From assembly GCA_046483025.1 (NCBI GenBank), contig JAWODZ010000144.1, positions 1-51,614 of the forward strand: DNA of 51,614 nucleotides, in the 5' to 3' direction. The notes beneath the pieces are model-generated. The model saw nothing but the letters and a program-made list of their open reading frames with translations. It was not told where the DNA came from and ran no database searches. The stretch is from CAYUAG01 sp046483025 (GTDB lineage Bacteria; Zhuqueibacterota; QNDG01; CAYUAG01). This document shows, piece by piece, positions 23,418 through 32,743 of this stretch (position 1 is the first letter of the stretch; each line of letters begins with the position of its first letter). The position numbers and the translations under genes were made by a program.

Positions 23418-25250
23418 ATGAAAATTAGGGACATAAAAACTGTTTTTATTAGTTTTTGTATGCTTATTATACTACCCTGTTTATGGGCGGATGATCTGGA
23501 AATAAGGGCATATGTAAATAAGATCAGAGTGGGTCTTAATCAGCAGTTTGATTTAAAGGTAGAACTATCCGGCAGTGATTATAAATCTGCCGGGTCACCT
23601 CAGCTTCCTGATATGAACGATTTTGCCCACTATTTAGGCAGCAGTACTTCCCAGAATATTCAATTTATCAATGGGAAAATGTCTGCTTCCAAAACCATTA
23701 GTTATCATTATCAGGCCACTAAAGTCGGAACTTTTACCATTGGAGGGATAACTGTAAGAGCAGGAAATAAGGAGTATACAACTAAACCTATTGAGATTAC
23801 AGTAATAAAATCAGCGCAGCAGTCTGCTGCTTCCAAAAGAAATGAAGATTCTGCTGTTTCACAAACCAACGGTTCTTTAGATGAAAATCTTTTTATTTTA
23901 GCTGTACCTGATAAAAATACTGTATATAATAATGAACCGGTAATCATTACTTATAAAATATATACAAGAGTTAATGTGAGCTCCTTCGGACTGGAAAAAG
24001 CTCCTTCTACCAAAGGATTTTTAAAAGAAGATTTTGATATTGGAAGACGTCCCCAGACCAGTAAAGAAATGTATAAGGATAAACAGTATACAGTTGCCGA
24101 AATTCAGAAAATGTCGCTTTATCCTCTCAGTGCTGGCAGAAAAACAATTGATCCACTGGTTGTCAATTGTCAGGTAAAAGTGCAAAGAAATCGCAGAGAT
24201 ATTTTTGATGATTTTTTTTCTGATCCTTTTGGGAGAACCGTTAATAAAGTAATCACTTCTAATGCAGTCATTATAAATGTATTGCCTTTGCCGGAACAGG
24301 GAAAACCAGAGGGGTTTACCGGTATTGTAGGAAATTTTTCCATTAGCAGCGACGTTAGTAAAAAATATCTAACAACTGATGATGCTGTTACTTTTACAGT
24401 CAGGATCGCCGGAGAAGGTCATATCGGATCTCTTTCTGAACCTGAGCTAAACTTTCCTGATGTTTTTGAGACCTACGATCCAGAGATAAGCAAAAGTATT
24501 GATCGTAAGGGTGGAAGAATAACCGGGAGTAAGATTTTTAAGTATGTTTTAGTGCCAAGAAAAACCGGAACTTTCAGAATAGGATCCATTACCTATCCAA
24601 TTTTCAATCCAAGAACAAAAAGTTATCAGATTTTATCCACAGATCCGGTGGAATTACATATTAGTAAGGGGAAAGGTGGTGAAGCTGCTGCAGCACATTC
24701 CGGTTTTTCCAAAGAGGAAGTTGATCTTCTTGGAAAAGATATCCGTTTTATAAAAGAAGGGTACGATTCACTTAGAAAGATACAATGGAATATATTTTCT
24801 AGCTTACTGTTTTGGATAATAATTCTTTTGCCCTTAATGTTGCTGGTAGCTTCTGCAGGATATCGGAAACATCTTGATCGGCTGCACACTGATCAGGCTT
24901 ATGCCAGGAATCGGATAGCCAGTCGGGAAGCTAAAAAACATCTTTCAGAAGCGAAAGATAAAATAAAGTCTGAGGATCAAAAGGAATTTTATGGTGCTGT
25001 TAATAGAGCTATAACCGGTTTTGTAAGTGATAAGTTAAATATTTCCGGAGCAGGAATGATGAGTGAGGATGTAAAAAGAAGATTAAAACAAAAAGGGGTC
25101 AGTGATTCTGTAATTGAACAGTATATTTCTACTTTACAGACCTGTGATTTGAAAAGATTTTCCCCTTCAGAAGCTTCGGTAAAGGGAAAAGAGCATTTTT
25201 ATAAAAAGGTTGAACAGACACTGTCGGTTTTGGCTAAAGAATTGTCATGA
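23418..25250 (+). CDS. batD: BatD-type protein, full length
   Basis: A 610-residue membrane protein with a signal peptide (1-22, ending L-W-A). Several beta-sandwich repeats follow in the periplasm, each opening with an A-Y-V-N-K-I-R-V-G-L-N-Q-Q-F-D-L-type strand, then a transmembrane helix at about 460-480 and a cytoplasmic helical domain. I place the start at ATG 23418: AAAAGGAC lies about 8 bases upstream, whereas the TTG at 23400 would overlap batC and add a non-signal-like MKRTGR. BatD proteins are thought to anchor or scaffold the VWA proteins. This is the third and longest BatD-like protein of the operon. Confidence 0.9.
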   Translation: MKIRDIKTVFISFCMLIILPCLWADDLEIRAYVNKIRVGLNQQFDLKVELSGSDYKSAGSPQLPDMNDFAHYLGSSTSQNIQFINGKMSASKTISYHYQATKVGTFTIGGITVRAGNKEYTTKPIEITVIKSAQQSAASKRNEDSAVSQTNGSLDENLFILAVPDKNTVYNNEPVIITYKIYTRVNVSSFGLEKAPSTKGFLKEDFDIGRRPQTSKEMYKDKQYTVAEIQKMSLYPLSAGRKTIDPLVVNCQVKVQRNRRDIFDDFFSDPFGRTVNKVITSNAVIINVLPLPEQGKPEGFTGIVGNFSISSDVSKKYLTTDDAVTFTVRIAGEGHIGSLSEPELNFPDVFETYDPEISKSIDRKGGRITGSKIFKYVLVPRKTGTFRIGSITYPIFNPRTKSYQILSTDPVELHISKGKGGEAAAAHSGFSKEEVDLLGKDIRFIKEGYDSLRKIQWNIFSSLLFWIIILLPLMLLVASAGYRKHLDRLHTDQAYARNRIASREAKKHLSEAKDKIKSEDQKEFYGAVNRAITGFVSDKLNISGAGMMSEDVKRRLKQKGVSDSVIEQYISTLQTCDLKRFSPSEASVKGKEHFYKKVEQTLSVLAKELS

Positions 25251-25298
25251 TCAATCAGGGATAAAAGAATAAAGTTTTTAAAAAATCAAAGTGATATA

Positions 25299-26078
25299 AT
25301 GAATAAAATGAAAAAATATAAAATTTTTGTTAGCATTGCTGTTTTGTTCATCATGCTTACTTCTGCTGTTGTAAATGCTCAGGATGAAACAGAACTTTTT
25401 CAAAAGGGTAACCAGTTGTATCGAGAGGGGGAGTTTTTAAAAGCAGTGGACTGCTATCTGGAAATTTATGAACAAGGATATGAAAGTGGTCATTTATATT
25501 ATAATATTGGTAATTGTTATTATAAGCTTCATAAAATCGGTAAGGCAGTTCTTTTTTATGAAAGAGCTAAAAAGCTGATGCCCAGGGATGAAGATCTGCA
25601 ATTTAATTTAAAACTGGTCAATCTTTCTGTAGTGGATAAAATTGAACCCCTTCCTGCCTTTTTTTTGTTCAGGCTGTTTAATGGATTTTTTCATCTTGTT
25701 CCCAAACCTTTTTTAGTATGGATTGTAGCTGCATTGTATCTTTTTTTTATTTTTTTTCTGATCATTCGAAATCTGTCCCAAAATGAATCCCTGCGCCGGC
25801 TATATTTGCGTATAATTATTATATTTTTGGTTCTTCTGGTTGTCTTCGGGTTTTCTCTTTTCAAACAAATTACTGATGAAACCAAACAGGATCAAGCTGT
25901 GATAATGGCAGGGGAAGTTGATATTAAGAGCGCACCATCTGAGACAGCAACCACTCTTTTTTCTCTGCATGAAGGAACAAAGGTGCATATAGACAAAGAA
26001 TCTGGTGATTGGTATGAGATTGTACTTGCAGATGGGAAAGTAGGTTGGGTGGAGAAAGAAATTTTGGAGAAAATATAG
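25299..26078 (+). CDS. batE: BatE-like TPR protein with SH3b domain
   Basis: A 259-residue membrane protein with a signal peptide (to about 28, V-N-A-Q). TPR units cover about 30-110 (Y-Y-N-I-G-N-C-Y-Y-K-L). Two transmembrane helices lie at about 135-155 and 165-187. A C-terminal bacterial SH3 domain (about 198-259) has the pattern V-D-I-K-S-A-P-S-E and W-Y-E-I-V-L-A-D-G-K-V-G-W-V. SH3b domains often bind cell-wall peptides. It closes the Bat operon. An alternative ATG at 25308 is possible; neither has a clear ribosome-binding site. The next gene is convergent. Confidence 0.87.
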   Translation: MNKMKKYKIFVSIAVLFIMLTSAVVNAQDETELFQKGNQLYREGEFLKAVDCYLEIYEQGYESGHLYYNIGNCYYKLHKIGKAVLFYERAKKLMPRDEDLQFNLKLVNLSVVDKIEPLPAFFLFRLFNGFFHLVPKPFLVWIVAALYLFFIFFLIIRNLSQNESLRRLYLRIIIIFLVLLVVFGFSLFKQITDETKQDQAVIMAGEVDIKSAPSETATTLFSLHEGTKVHIDKESGDWYEIVLADGKVGWVEKEILEKI

Positions 26079-26337
26079 AAAGTGTTGTCAGTATCCTCTT
26101 TAATTGAACGATCAGAGACAGGAGTTACATATTTACAGCAGTTAGTTGTGTCATAGTAGAGATATATGTTTAATAGAAATTGACAAAATTCAGGATTGGT
26201 ATCAGTGTCGCAATCAAGGGGGAATAATTCTTACAGTTAAGAAAAATTCAGTATATGTTGTATCGGGCAGGCATGATTTTTTATGTAAACTGATGTGATC
26301 TATCCTATATATTATGTATAAATAAAATAAACCAGTG

Positions 26338-27597
26338 TTAATTCAAAGTACAACTTCCGATTGACCTTATCTGAAGATCCAGGATGGTATTTTTTCCGAA
26401 AACAGGGGATATGAATTGCTTGTACGAATCAACCTGATTGTTGGGAAGAAAAACTTGAATAGTTCCGGCAAAACCACCGCCGTGTACTCTGCAGGCACCG
26501 GAACCGGATTTTTTAATAAACAGTTCAGTTAGTGCCAGGGCTAGAGGAATGCTTTGATTATTGAGATTTTTGGGAGTGTAACAATTCTGAAGATATTTAA
26601 AAGAGGAATTACCCGATTCAAAAACAAGTTCCAGAAAGCGGGAGAAATTATTGTTTTTCAGTGCATTAACTTCGGCAGTTACTCTGTTATTTTCCTGGAG
26701 ATAATGCAGTGATCGTAATAAAGGTCTGTCACCTAATTTTTTACGGATACGTGGTATGTTATCCAGAAGAGTTTCCAGAGAGATATCCCGCATAACTTTA
26801 CCCCCTAATTGATGAGCAGTTTTGTTCATCTCTAATCGCACGGAAGCATAATCATCGGTCAAATCAGAATGGCTGCCGCCGGTGTTTACAATGAGAACTG
26901 AATATCCAGTAGAATCAAAATCAAAATCAATTTTTTCTATACTTGGGTTACGGGAATTTTTAAAATCAATAGTAATTATTCCTCCTATAGAGCAGGTGGT
27001 TTGATCCATTAATCCACAGGGTTTGTTAAAGTAATTATTCTCAGCCCACTGTCCGATGGAAGCAATTTCCTTATCAGATATTTTATTTTTATTAAACAAA
27101 GTATTGAAAATAGTTCCGATAAGAACTTCTACTGATGCCGATGAACTTAATCCGGAACCAACCATAACACTGCTGGTCATAACCCCGTCAAATCCCCCCA
27201 GTGTATATCCGGATTCCTTTAGTTTATAAGCAATCCCCCTGATAAGAGCAGTAGTTGTGCCTTCTTCCTTTTTCTTTTTATTGAGCTGATTCAAATCAAC
27301 CCTAAATGGTTTGTCAAATCCTTCTGAGTACAGTGTGATTTTATAATCACTGTTTTTACTTACAGCAGCAACGGAATCTAGATCAACAGCTCCGGCTAAA
27401 ACTTTACCATTATTATGGTCAGTATGATTGCCTCCGATCTCAATGCGTCCCGGAGCACTGAAAAACTGCAGTGGATCCTTTTTTGAAAAATGATTTTCGA
27501 AAAAAACTATGAGTGTTTCATATCGCTTTTTATGAATTTGATTTGCTGTATCACCATATAATTTTTGCAGCACAGCACTGTCAGGTAATTGTATCAT
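26338..27597 (-). CDS. galK: Galactokinase
   Basis: A 419-residue GHMP kinase that phosphorylates galactose with ATP (Leloir pathway, cytoplasm). The family signature is G-R-I-E-I-G-G-N-H-T-D-H-N-N-G at 50-64, containing catalytic Arg51. The ATP loop is V-G-S-G-L-S-S-S-A-S-V-E (146-157). The catalytic Asp is D198 in G-L-M-D-Q, and the third motif is G-A-C-R-V-H-G-G-G-F-A-G-T near the C-terminus. The GGNHTDH form of the first motif is seen in one branch of galactokinases; a galacturonokinase activity cannot be excluded. It lies 53 bases downstream of the transglutaminase-like gene. No other gal gene is in the window. Confidence 0.9.
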   Translation of the reverse strand: MIQLPDSAVLQKLYGDTANQIHKKRYETLIVFFENHFSKKDPLQFFSAPGRIEIGGNHTDHNNGKVLAGAVDLDSVAAVSKNSDYKITLYSEGFDKPFRVDLNQLNKKKKEEGTTTALIRGIAYKLKESGYTLGGFDGVMTSSVMVGSGLSSSASVEVLIGTIFNTLFNKNKISDKEIASIGQWAENNYFNKPCGLMDQTTCSIGGIITIDFKNSRNPSIEKIDFDFDSTGYSVLIVNTGGSHSDLTDDYASVRLEMNKTAHQLGGKVMRDISLETLLDNIPRIRKKLGDRPLLRSLHYLQENNRVTAEVNALKNNNFSRFLELVFESGNSSFKYLQNCYTPKNLNNQSIPLALALTELFIKKSGSGACRVHGGGFAGTIQVFLPNNQVDSYKQFISPVFGKNTILDLQIRSIGSCTLN

Positions 27598-27650
27598 TTT
27601 AATTCCTCATGGATTGGTCATAAAAATTAAAAATATTTTATTAAATTTCC

Positions 27651-28271
27651 TTACGTACTAATGAGGTGAGGATATCCCTGCTTCATCCAGTGCATGATTT
27701 GCTGATAGGATACATCATGAGTAAGTCCATAATCATGAACATATTCTATATGTTTGTTTCCATCCAGGGTTGTAGGATGCATCAGACAATCCCGGTCAGG
27801 AGAGAATTCAACCGGTCTTAGTCCTTTTTTTTGGACAAGAGCTATATCCAGGGTAGCATCATACTGTATCCATTTGTCATTAATCATAACTGCAGGTACT
27901 CCGTGGCGGAAAAGTTTCCTGGTTTTTAGAATACGTGCAATATAGTCGGAGAGATCATGATCAATAATATCGTAAAAGTTAATTGCAGATGGAATTGAGC
28001 AGCTTCTGGTTAAACTGCAAAACAGGATAGCTTTTTGAGTACAGAAACCTTTTTTTGCATGTAAAACTGAGGATGCTTTAACTGCTGATTCACTTGGAGG
28101 CATGCCAAAAAGATATTTTATTTCATCTCTTACAAAATAAAAAATTGATTTAATCTTTTCCTGATTTGTCTCCCTGGAATAAGTCAATTTTTCGGCTTGG
28201 GATCTGATTTCAGGATGATCAGATTCTATCAATGCAGATGGGAGTAGATATTTTTTGTTCAGGGACTGCAT
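27651..28271 (-). CDS. Transglutaminase-like superfamily protein
   Basis: A 206-residue cytoplasmic protein of the transglutaminase/cysteine-protease-like fold. The catalytic triad is visible as Cys77 (K-K-G-F-C-T-Q-K), His123 (F-R-H-G-V-P-A-V) and Asp138 (Q-Y-D-A-T-L-D). No signal peptide is seen, so it acts inside the cell if active. It probably hydrolyses an amide or peptide bond. It precedes galK on the same strand, which suggests co-transcription from the promoter at 28282-28310, but no functional link is obvious. Confidence 0.8.
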   Translation of the reverse strand: MQSLNKKYLLPSALIESDHPEIRSQAEKLTYSRETNQEKIKSIFYFVRDEIKYLFGMPPSESAVKASSVLHAKKGFCTQKAILFCSLTRSCSIPSAINFYDIIDHDLSDYIARILKTRKLFRHGVPAVMINDKWIQYDATLDIALVQKKGLRPVEFSPDRDCLMHPTTLDGNKHIEYVHDYGLTHDVSYQQIMHWMKQGYPHLIST

Positions 28272-28281
28272 ATCTTTTGTT

Positions 28282-28310
28282 TTAATATAATAAAATTATC
28301 AAAAGTTCAA
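28282..28310 (-). promoter_or_regulatory. Candidate promoter of the transglutaminase-galK unit
   Basis: Minus strand: TTGAAC (28310-28305), 17-base spacer, TATTAA (28287-28282), about 11 bases before the ATG, implying a very short leader. Confidence 0.4.
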
Positions 28311-28409
28311 AATAATTTTACATTTTTAAATACATTGTAATTTTATTGAATATTATATAAATTAACAGTATATGAATATTTAATCCGAATTAAAGAAATT
28401 CTGAAATAA

Positions 28410-28502
28410 CTTAATGAGGAATTTGAACTGGTTGCTCCGGGTGTCTTATTAAAACTGGCAGGTAATAAACCAACTTTTAAGGAAAGATTTCCGGGTAGAT
28501 GA
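28410..28502 (+). pseudogene. Possible C-terminal gene remnant in the 28272-28696 gap
   Basis: In this frame the DNA reads LNEEFELVAPGVLLKLAGNK then PTFKERFPGR and a stop. The composition looks like a real protein end. The same frame is open for eight or more codons upstream apart from one TAA at 28407-28409, and no start codon with a ribosome-binding site is present. I do not recognise the family. The rest of the 425-base gap (28272-28696) is AT-rich and shows nothing else I can support. Confidence 0.3.
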
Positions 28503-28696
28503 TTAAGATATATTTTGTAAATTTATATCTTGATTTTTTTATAGAGTATTTGTAATATTAATACCATTGGTTGCTCAATTTGTTTTTGGAAGAAGACAGG
28601 TTCTGATAAACCAGTTGTAGCTTATCGGGCAGTGTGAACAATCAGGCAGTATTGAGAATAAATTTGTGAATAAACATACTATGTCAGTGAGAATCT

Positions 28697-29659
28697 ATGA
28701 ATCGTAGAAGATTACTTTTCTTCATCCTCAGAATACTAATAGCATTATTTGTTTTATACTTTGTTATCATCAAGGTAAGTTTTTTAGATATATACTATGC
28801 TCTGGTCAATCCTCTTCGACCCGGTTTAATTATTTTATCCTTATTTCTTTTAATACCCAATCTTCTTTTACAGTGGCATAGATGGCACTATTTGTTAAAA
28901 CTCATAAAACCTGGAATTGATTATAAAAATTCTTTTGCTTCTCTTATGGGGGGAATGGTTGTAGGATTTGTTACTCCCGGCAGACTGGGAGAAATGGGCA
29001 GACCTTTATTCCTAATGGATATTGATCGTCTGCAGGCTGCGGGGATGGTTTTTCTGGATAAGTTTTATTCTTTCATCACTATACTGGTAGGAGGAATCTG
29101 GGGGTTAACATTTATTATTTTTTATCAATTTAATTATCGTTCCCTGATTTTATATCCCTTGTTATTGATTTCACTGATAATAACTGTTATCGGTTTATTG
29201 ATATGCATATATCCTTCCGGGATACGAAAGATGCTTTATAATATATCGTTAATTTTTCCTAACAGAGATAAATTAAAAAGATTTATAACCTGTATGGACA
29301 ATTTTAACAATAAGCAGGCCAGAATATTTTTGTTTTTATCATTTTTAATGTATGGTATATATATTCTACAGTTTTGTTTTCTTTCTTTGGCATTTCAGAG
29401 AATGCATTTTTCTACCGCAGTTTCTTCAACAATAGCTACAATCTTTACAAAAACTCTGCTTCCTGTTTCATTCGCTGATTTAGGTATTAGAGAAGGTGCT
29501 GCAGTTTATTTCTTTGTTAAATTTGGCATTCAAAAAGTAACAGCCTTTAACAGCTCTATCCTTTTATTTGCCATAAATGTTTTATTACCAACATGCATTG
29601 GTTTTTTATTTTTGCCACGATTGGGGAAAAATGACAGGAAATCTGCTGATAAAAAATAA
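28697..29659 (+). CDS. Flippase-like integral membrane protein (UPF0104 / LPG-synthase TM region family)
   Basis: A 320-residue polytopic protein with about eight transmembrane helices. Family features are L-L-Q-W-H-R-W-H-Y-L-L after the second helix, the loop G-F-V-T-P-G-R-L-G-E-M-G-R-P with its conserved Pro-Gly-Arg, and a C-terminal P-V-S-F-A-D-L-G-I-R-E-G-A. These match the lysylphosphatidylglycerol-synthase transmembrane-region family, which includes proposed lipid or glycolipid flippases. The substrate is unknown. It is about 115 bases from the efflux cluster and shares its strand, but a separate promoter lies between them. Confidence 0.8.
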   Translation: MNRRRLLFFILRILIALFVLYFVIIKVSFLDIYYALVNPLRPGLIILSLFLLIPNLLLQWHRWHYLLKLIKPGIDYKNSFASLMGGMVVGFVTPGRLGEMGRPLFLMDIDRLQAAGMVFLDKFYSFITILVGGIWGLTFIIFYQFNYRSLILYPLLLISLIITVIGLLICIYPSGIRKMLYNISLIFPNRDKLKRFITCMDNFNNKQARIFLFLSFLMYGIYILQFCFLSLAFQRMHFSTAVSSTIATIFTKTLLPVSFADLGIREGAAVYFFVKFGIQKVTAFNSSILLFAINVLLPTCIGFLFLPRLGKNDRKSADKK

Positions 29660-29725
29660 AAAATTAAAACTTTTTTTCTCTATAGTTCGTCATATTAAAA
29701 TAGGATTTATTTATTAAAGGTTTAA

Positions 29726-29755
29726 TTGAACAATTACAATGGTTGTTCGTATAAC
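29726..29755 (+). promoter_or_regulatory. Candidate promoter with inverted repeat, efflux cluster
   Basis: TTGAAC (29726-29731), 18-base spacer, TATAAC (29750-29755). GAACAA (29728-29733) and TTGTTC (29743-29748) form an inverted repeat across the spacer, a good position for a repressor. Transcription would start near 29762, favouring ATG 29775 over ATG 29763. Confidence 0.4.
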
Positions 29756-29774
29756 AGATTAAATGGGAAAAATT

Positions 29775-31364
29775 ATGAAAATAATTGATAATATTGATGA
29801 ATTAATAAAGAAGACCCCATTACCTGATTTAATTGGTTTACAATGGTCAAGACGTGTCTTTTTAATTTTAACTGCAGTGATAATTATAATTGTTACCTCA
29901 ATAATTGTTTTTGGTGGTAAACAGGAAGTAAGCAGATTTACTACAGTAAAAAAAGGTGAATTTGTAAAGGATTTGGTGACATCTGGAGAGATTGAAGCTT
30001 ATTCGAGTTCAGTTATTTCAGCACCTTTTATGTGGGGTACAAATCTTCAAATTACAGATTTAAAACCAGAAGGAAGCTTGGTTGAGAAAGGAAGTATTTT
30101 AGTAGAATTTGATGACAGAGATTTAAAAGAACAAAGAGATTTGGCTGCAGAGAGGATAGAAACGCTCAAAGCAGATCTGGAAAAATTGAAGTCACAACAA
30201 TCTCTCACAATATCAAATCTTGAAAATACGGTCACAATGAATGAATATTCTTTAGAACAGGCAAAGTTACAATTAAAAATGAGGCAATATGAATCTGACG
30301 CCAAAAAACAGGAAGCAAGAATTCGATTAAAAGAAGCTGAAAACAACCTTCAAAGAGCAAAAACTGAGCTGAAATCTCAAAAAATTATTAATAAAAGCCA
30401 ATTATTGCAAACCCAGATTAGAATTAGCCAAGCGCAAAATAATTTTGAATCAATTGAAGATAGAATTGAAAAATTCAAATTACGTAGCCCTACTAAAGGG
30501 ATGATTGTTTATATGGATGTACGAGGTGAACGTCCCAAGAAGGGGTTAAGTCCTAGACCAGGATGGCCGTTAATGCAGATCCCTGATCTTTCCAGAATGC
30601 AGACAAGTTTTTATTTAAGTGAGATTGATAGAGAAAAAGTAAGCATCGGACAACCGTGTATTATTACCCTTGATGCTTATCCGGATTCAGTGTTTCAGGG
30701 TAAAATTCGTGAAATATCCAGATTAGCGCAAAATATAGATACTAAAGATTGGTTGAAAGGATATAAAGTATATGCTGATATTGAGCAAACTTCCCAGGTC
30801 CTGAAACCTGGAATGACATCTAAAATACGAATTATTTTAGAAAAATATGAGGATGTTGTTTTTGTGTCTACAGGAGCAATTTTTGAAATCAAAGGACAGC
30901 CGGTTGTTTTTCCCGTAGATAAAAATAAAGCTTATGCTGTTTATCCGGGAGATAGAAATGAGGCTGAAGTCATTATTAAACGCGGCGTAAAACCCGGAAT
31001 GAAATTAGCCATGTTTCCTAAAGAGCAAAGAGCTGATTTCTTGGGGAAAAAAGAAGAACAGGAGAGAATATTAGCAATAAATCAAGCTTTAAGGCAAAGT
31101 CATGAGATTTTTGAAGAGTATGGAATTCTTTATGATTATAAAAATGAGTTTTCAGAAGAGCAAGAAGAAAAATCTAATATTAAAAATTTACCCTCGTTTT
31201 TACAAAAAAGATTAAAAAAAGATGAAAGTAAAGAAGAATCCAAACCTGAATCAGAAGTTGAAAAACCTGACAGGAATACAGATAAAGAAACATTTAAGGT
31301 CTCTCCTGAGATGATGAAACGAATTAAAAGTAAAGAAACAGAGAAAAAAGAAACAGATAAATAA
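29775..31364 (+). CDS. HlyD/MacA-like membrane fusion protein, adaptor 1
   Basis: A 529-residue inner-membrane-anchored adaptor for a tripartite exporter. A transmembrane helix lies near 25-45 (F-L-I-L-T-A-V-I-I-I-I). A lipoyl-like half-motif follows (G-E-I-E-A-Y-S-S-S-V-I-S-A-P). The coiled-coil hairpin covers about 110-225, then the second lipoyl half (L-R-S-P-T-K-G-M-I-V-Y-M) and beta-barrel parts. The C-terminal 100 residues are Lys/Glu-rich and disordered, an extension not usual in MacA. I prefer ATG 29775 because GGGA lies 6 bases upstream. It is 30 bases before a paralogue, so the cluster carries two adaptors. Confidence 0.85.
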   Translation: MKIIDNIDELIKKTPLPDLIGLQWSRRVFLILTAVIIIIVTSIIVFGGKQEVSRFTTVKKGEFVKDLVTSGEIEAYSSSVISAPFMWGTNLQITDLKPEGSLVEKGSILVEFDDRDLKEQRDLAAERIETLKADLEKLKSQQSLTISNLENTVTMNEYSLEQAKLQLKMRQYESDAKKQEARIRLKEAENNLQRAKTELKSQKIINKSQLLQTQIRISQAQNNFESIEDRIEKFKLRSPTKGMIVYMDVRGERPKKGLSPRPGWPLMQIPDLSRMQTSFYLSEIDREKVSIGQPCIITLDAYPDSVFQGKIREISRLAQNIDTKDWLKGYKVYADIEQTSQVLKPGMTSKIRIILEKYEDVVFVSTGAIFEIKGQPVVFPVDKNKAYAVYPGDRNEAEVIIKRGVKPGMKLAMFPKEQRADFLGKKEEQERILAINQALRQSHEIFEEYGILYDYKNEFSEEQEEKSNIKNLPSFLQKRLKKDESKEESKPESEVEKPDRNTDKETFKVSPEMMKRIKSKETEKKETDK

Positions 31365-31394
31365 GCAAATATTACATAATAAATTGGAGTTACT

Positions 31395-32729
31395 ATGTCG
31401 ATTTCTGATATTATTTTAAAGATAAAAAGTTTCAGTAAATTAACCTGGCTTTATATTATTGGTGGATTAATTATATTTTTTATTATTATAAATGTTATTG
31501 TAATATCTTCACCAAATGTTGCTTATACTGAAGTGCAGAGAGATGATTTTGTGGTGGATTTACTGGTAAAAGGAGAAATAAATGCCTTAAATTCTACCAA
31601 TATTTCTGTTCCCCGAATGAGAAGAAGGTTTTCTTTACAAATTGTAGATATGGTTGAAGAGGGAACAGTAGTCAAAAAAGGTGATTTTTTACTACAACTT
31701 GATAACAGTGATGCTACACAAAAAGTGGATGAAGCAGAAGATCAGCTGGAAAGTGCAATAGCTCAGCTGGAAAGTAAAAAAGCTACTATCAGATCAAATA
31801 TGGCTCAGCTTAAAAGTCAGCTTCAGAATCAAAGATATAGTTATGAACAGGCAGAACTGAATCTGAAAATGATGCAATATGAGGCAGAATCAAGACGTCA
31901 GGAAGCAAAATTGAATATGAAAAAAGCCTTAGTCACACTTGAACAGGCTAAAAAAAAGATAGAATCACAAAAAGTAATTGATAATGCCGAATTAAAAAGT
32001 GCACAATTAGATGTCCGGCAGGCCAGAGTTGAATTGACCGAAGCTAAGAATAATTTGGAAAAATTAAAAATCATTTCACCTACAGATGGTATGGTTGTTT
32101 ATCTTGAAACCTGGACAGGTTCAGCAATGAGAAAAGTACAAATAGGAGATACTCCATTTCCCGGTATGCCAGTAATGAGTATTCCGGATTTATCCACAAT
32201 GAAAGCAGATGTTACTGTTAATGAGAGAGATATAAACAAAATAAAAAAGGGACTTAATGCAGTCATAACAGTAGATGCTTTGGAAGGTATGAATTTTTAT
32301 GGTCAGCTATCACGAGTAGCAACTCTGGCAAAGCGTGATGATGCAACTAATGCTAAGGTGTTTGAGGTGGAAGTCAGGATTGATTCTTCAAAAGGTAAAC
32401 TCAGACCCGGTATGACCTGTAATTGCAGAATAATAGTAAACAGGATTGAAGATGCATTTTTTGTACCCTTACAGTCAGTTTTTCAAAAAGAAGGGAAAAC
32501 TATTATATATGTTATGGAGGGGACAAGGCCAAAAGAAAGAGAAGTTTCAACTGGCATTAAAAGTTCTGATTATGTTGTCATAACTGAGGGATTAAAGGAA
32601 GGGGAAAAAGTTTGCTTGAGAGATCCAACTATACCTTTAAGGGAAATCGGCAGTGAAGCAATAAGTACAGAAACTGATAAGAAACCAAAAAAGTCATCTG
32701 GATCTGTTCGCAGAGTAATAATTCATTAA
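31395..32729 (+). CDS. HlyD/MacA-like membrane fusion protein, adaptor 2
   Basis: A 444-residue paralogue of the upstream adaptor. A transmembrane helix lies at about 17-38. The lipoyl halves are G-E-I-N-A-L-N-S-T-N-I-S-V-P and I-S-P-T-D-G-M-V-V-Y. The long coiled-coil hairpin covers about 105-225 with Gln/Lys/Glu heptads. The barrel follows, with L-R-P-G-M-T-C-N-C. GGAGT precedes ATG 31395. It is 14 bases before the MacB-like permease gene. Together with adaptor 1 it probably bridges the permease and the TolC-like channel, perhaps as a mixed hexamer. Confidence 0.88.
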   Translation: MSISDIILKIKSFSKLTWLYIIGGLIIFFIIINVIVISSPNVAYTEVQRDDFVVDLLVKGEINALNSTNISVPRMRRRFSLQIVDMVEEGTVVKKGDFLLQLDNSDATQKVDEAEDQLESAIAQLESKKATIRSNMAQLKSQLQNQRYSYEQAELNLKMMQYEAESRRQEAKLNMKKALVTLEQAKKKIESQKVIDNAELKSAQLDVRQARVELTEAKNNLEKLKIISPTDGMVVYLETWTGSAMRKVQIGDTPFPGMPVMSIPDLSTMKADVTVNERDINKIKKGLNAVITVDALEGMNFYGQLSRVATLAKRDDATNAKVFEVEVRIDSSKGKLRPGMTCNCRIIVNRIEDAFFVPLQSVFQKEGKTIIYVMEGTRPKEREVSTGIKSSDYVVITEGLKEGEKVCLRDPTIPLREIGSEAISTETDKKPKKSSGSVRRVIIH

Positions 32730-32743
32730 TAAGGGAGTATATA

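Noticed and set aside
26079..26337. Short open frame reading about 46 codons to C-K-L-M before a stop near 26299
   Set aside because: It has no start codon with a ribosome-binding site and no recognised motif; I could not separate it from chance.
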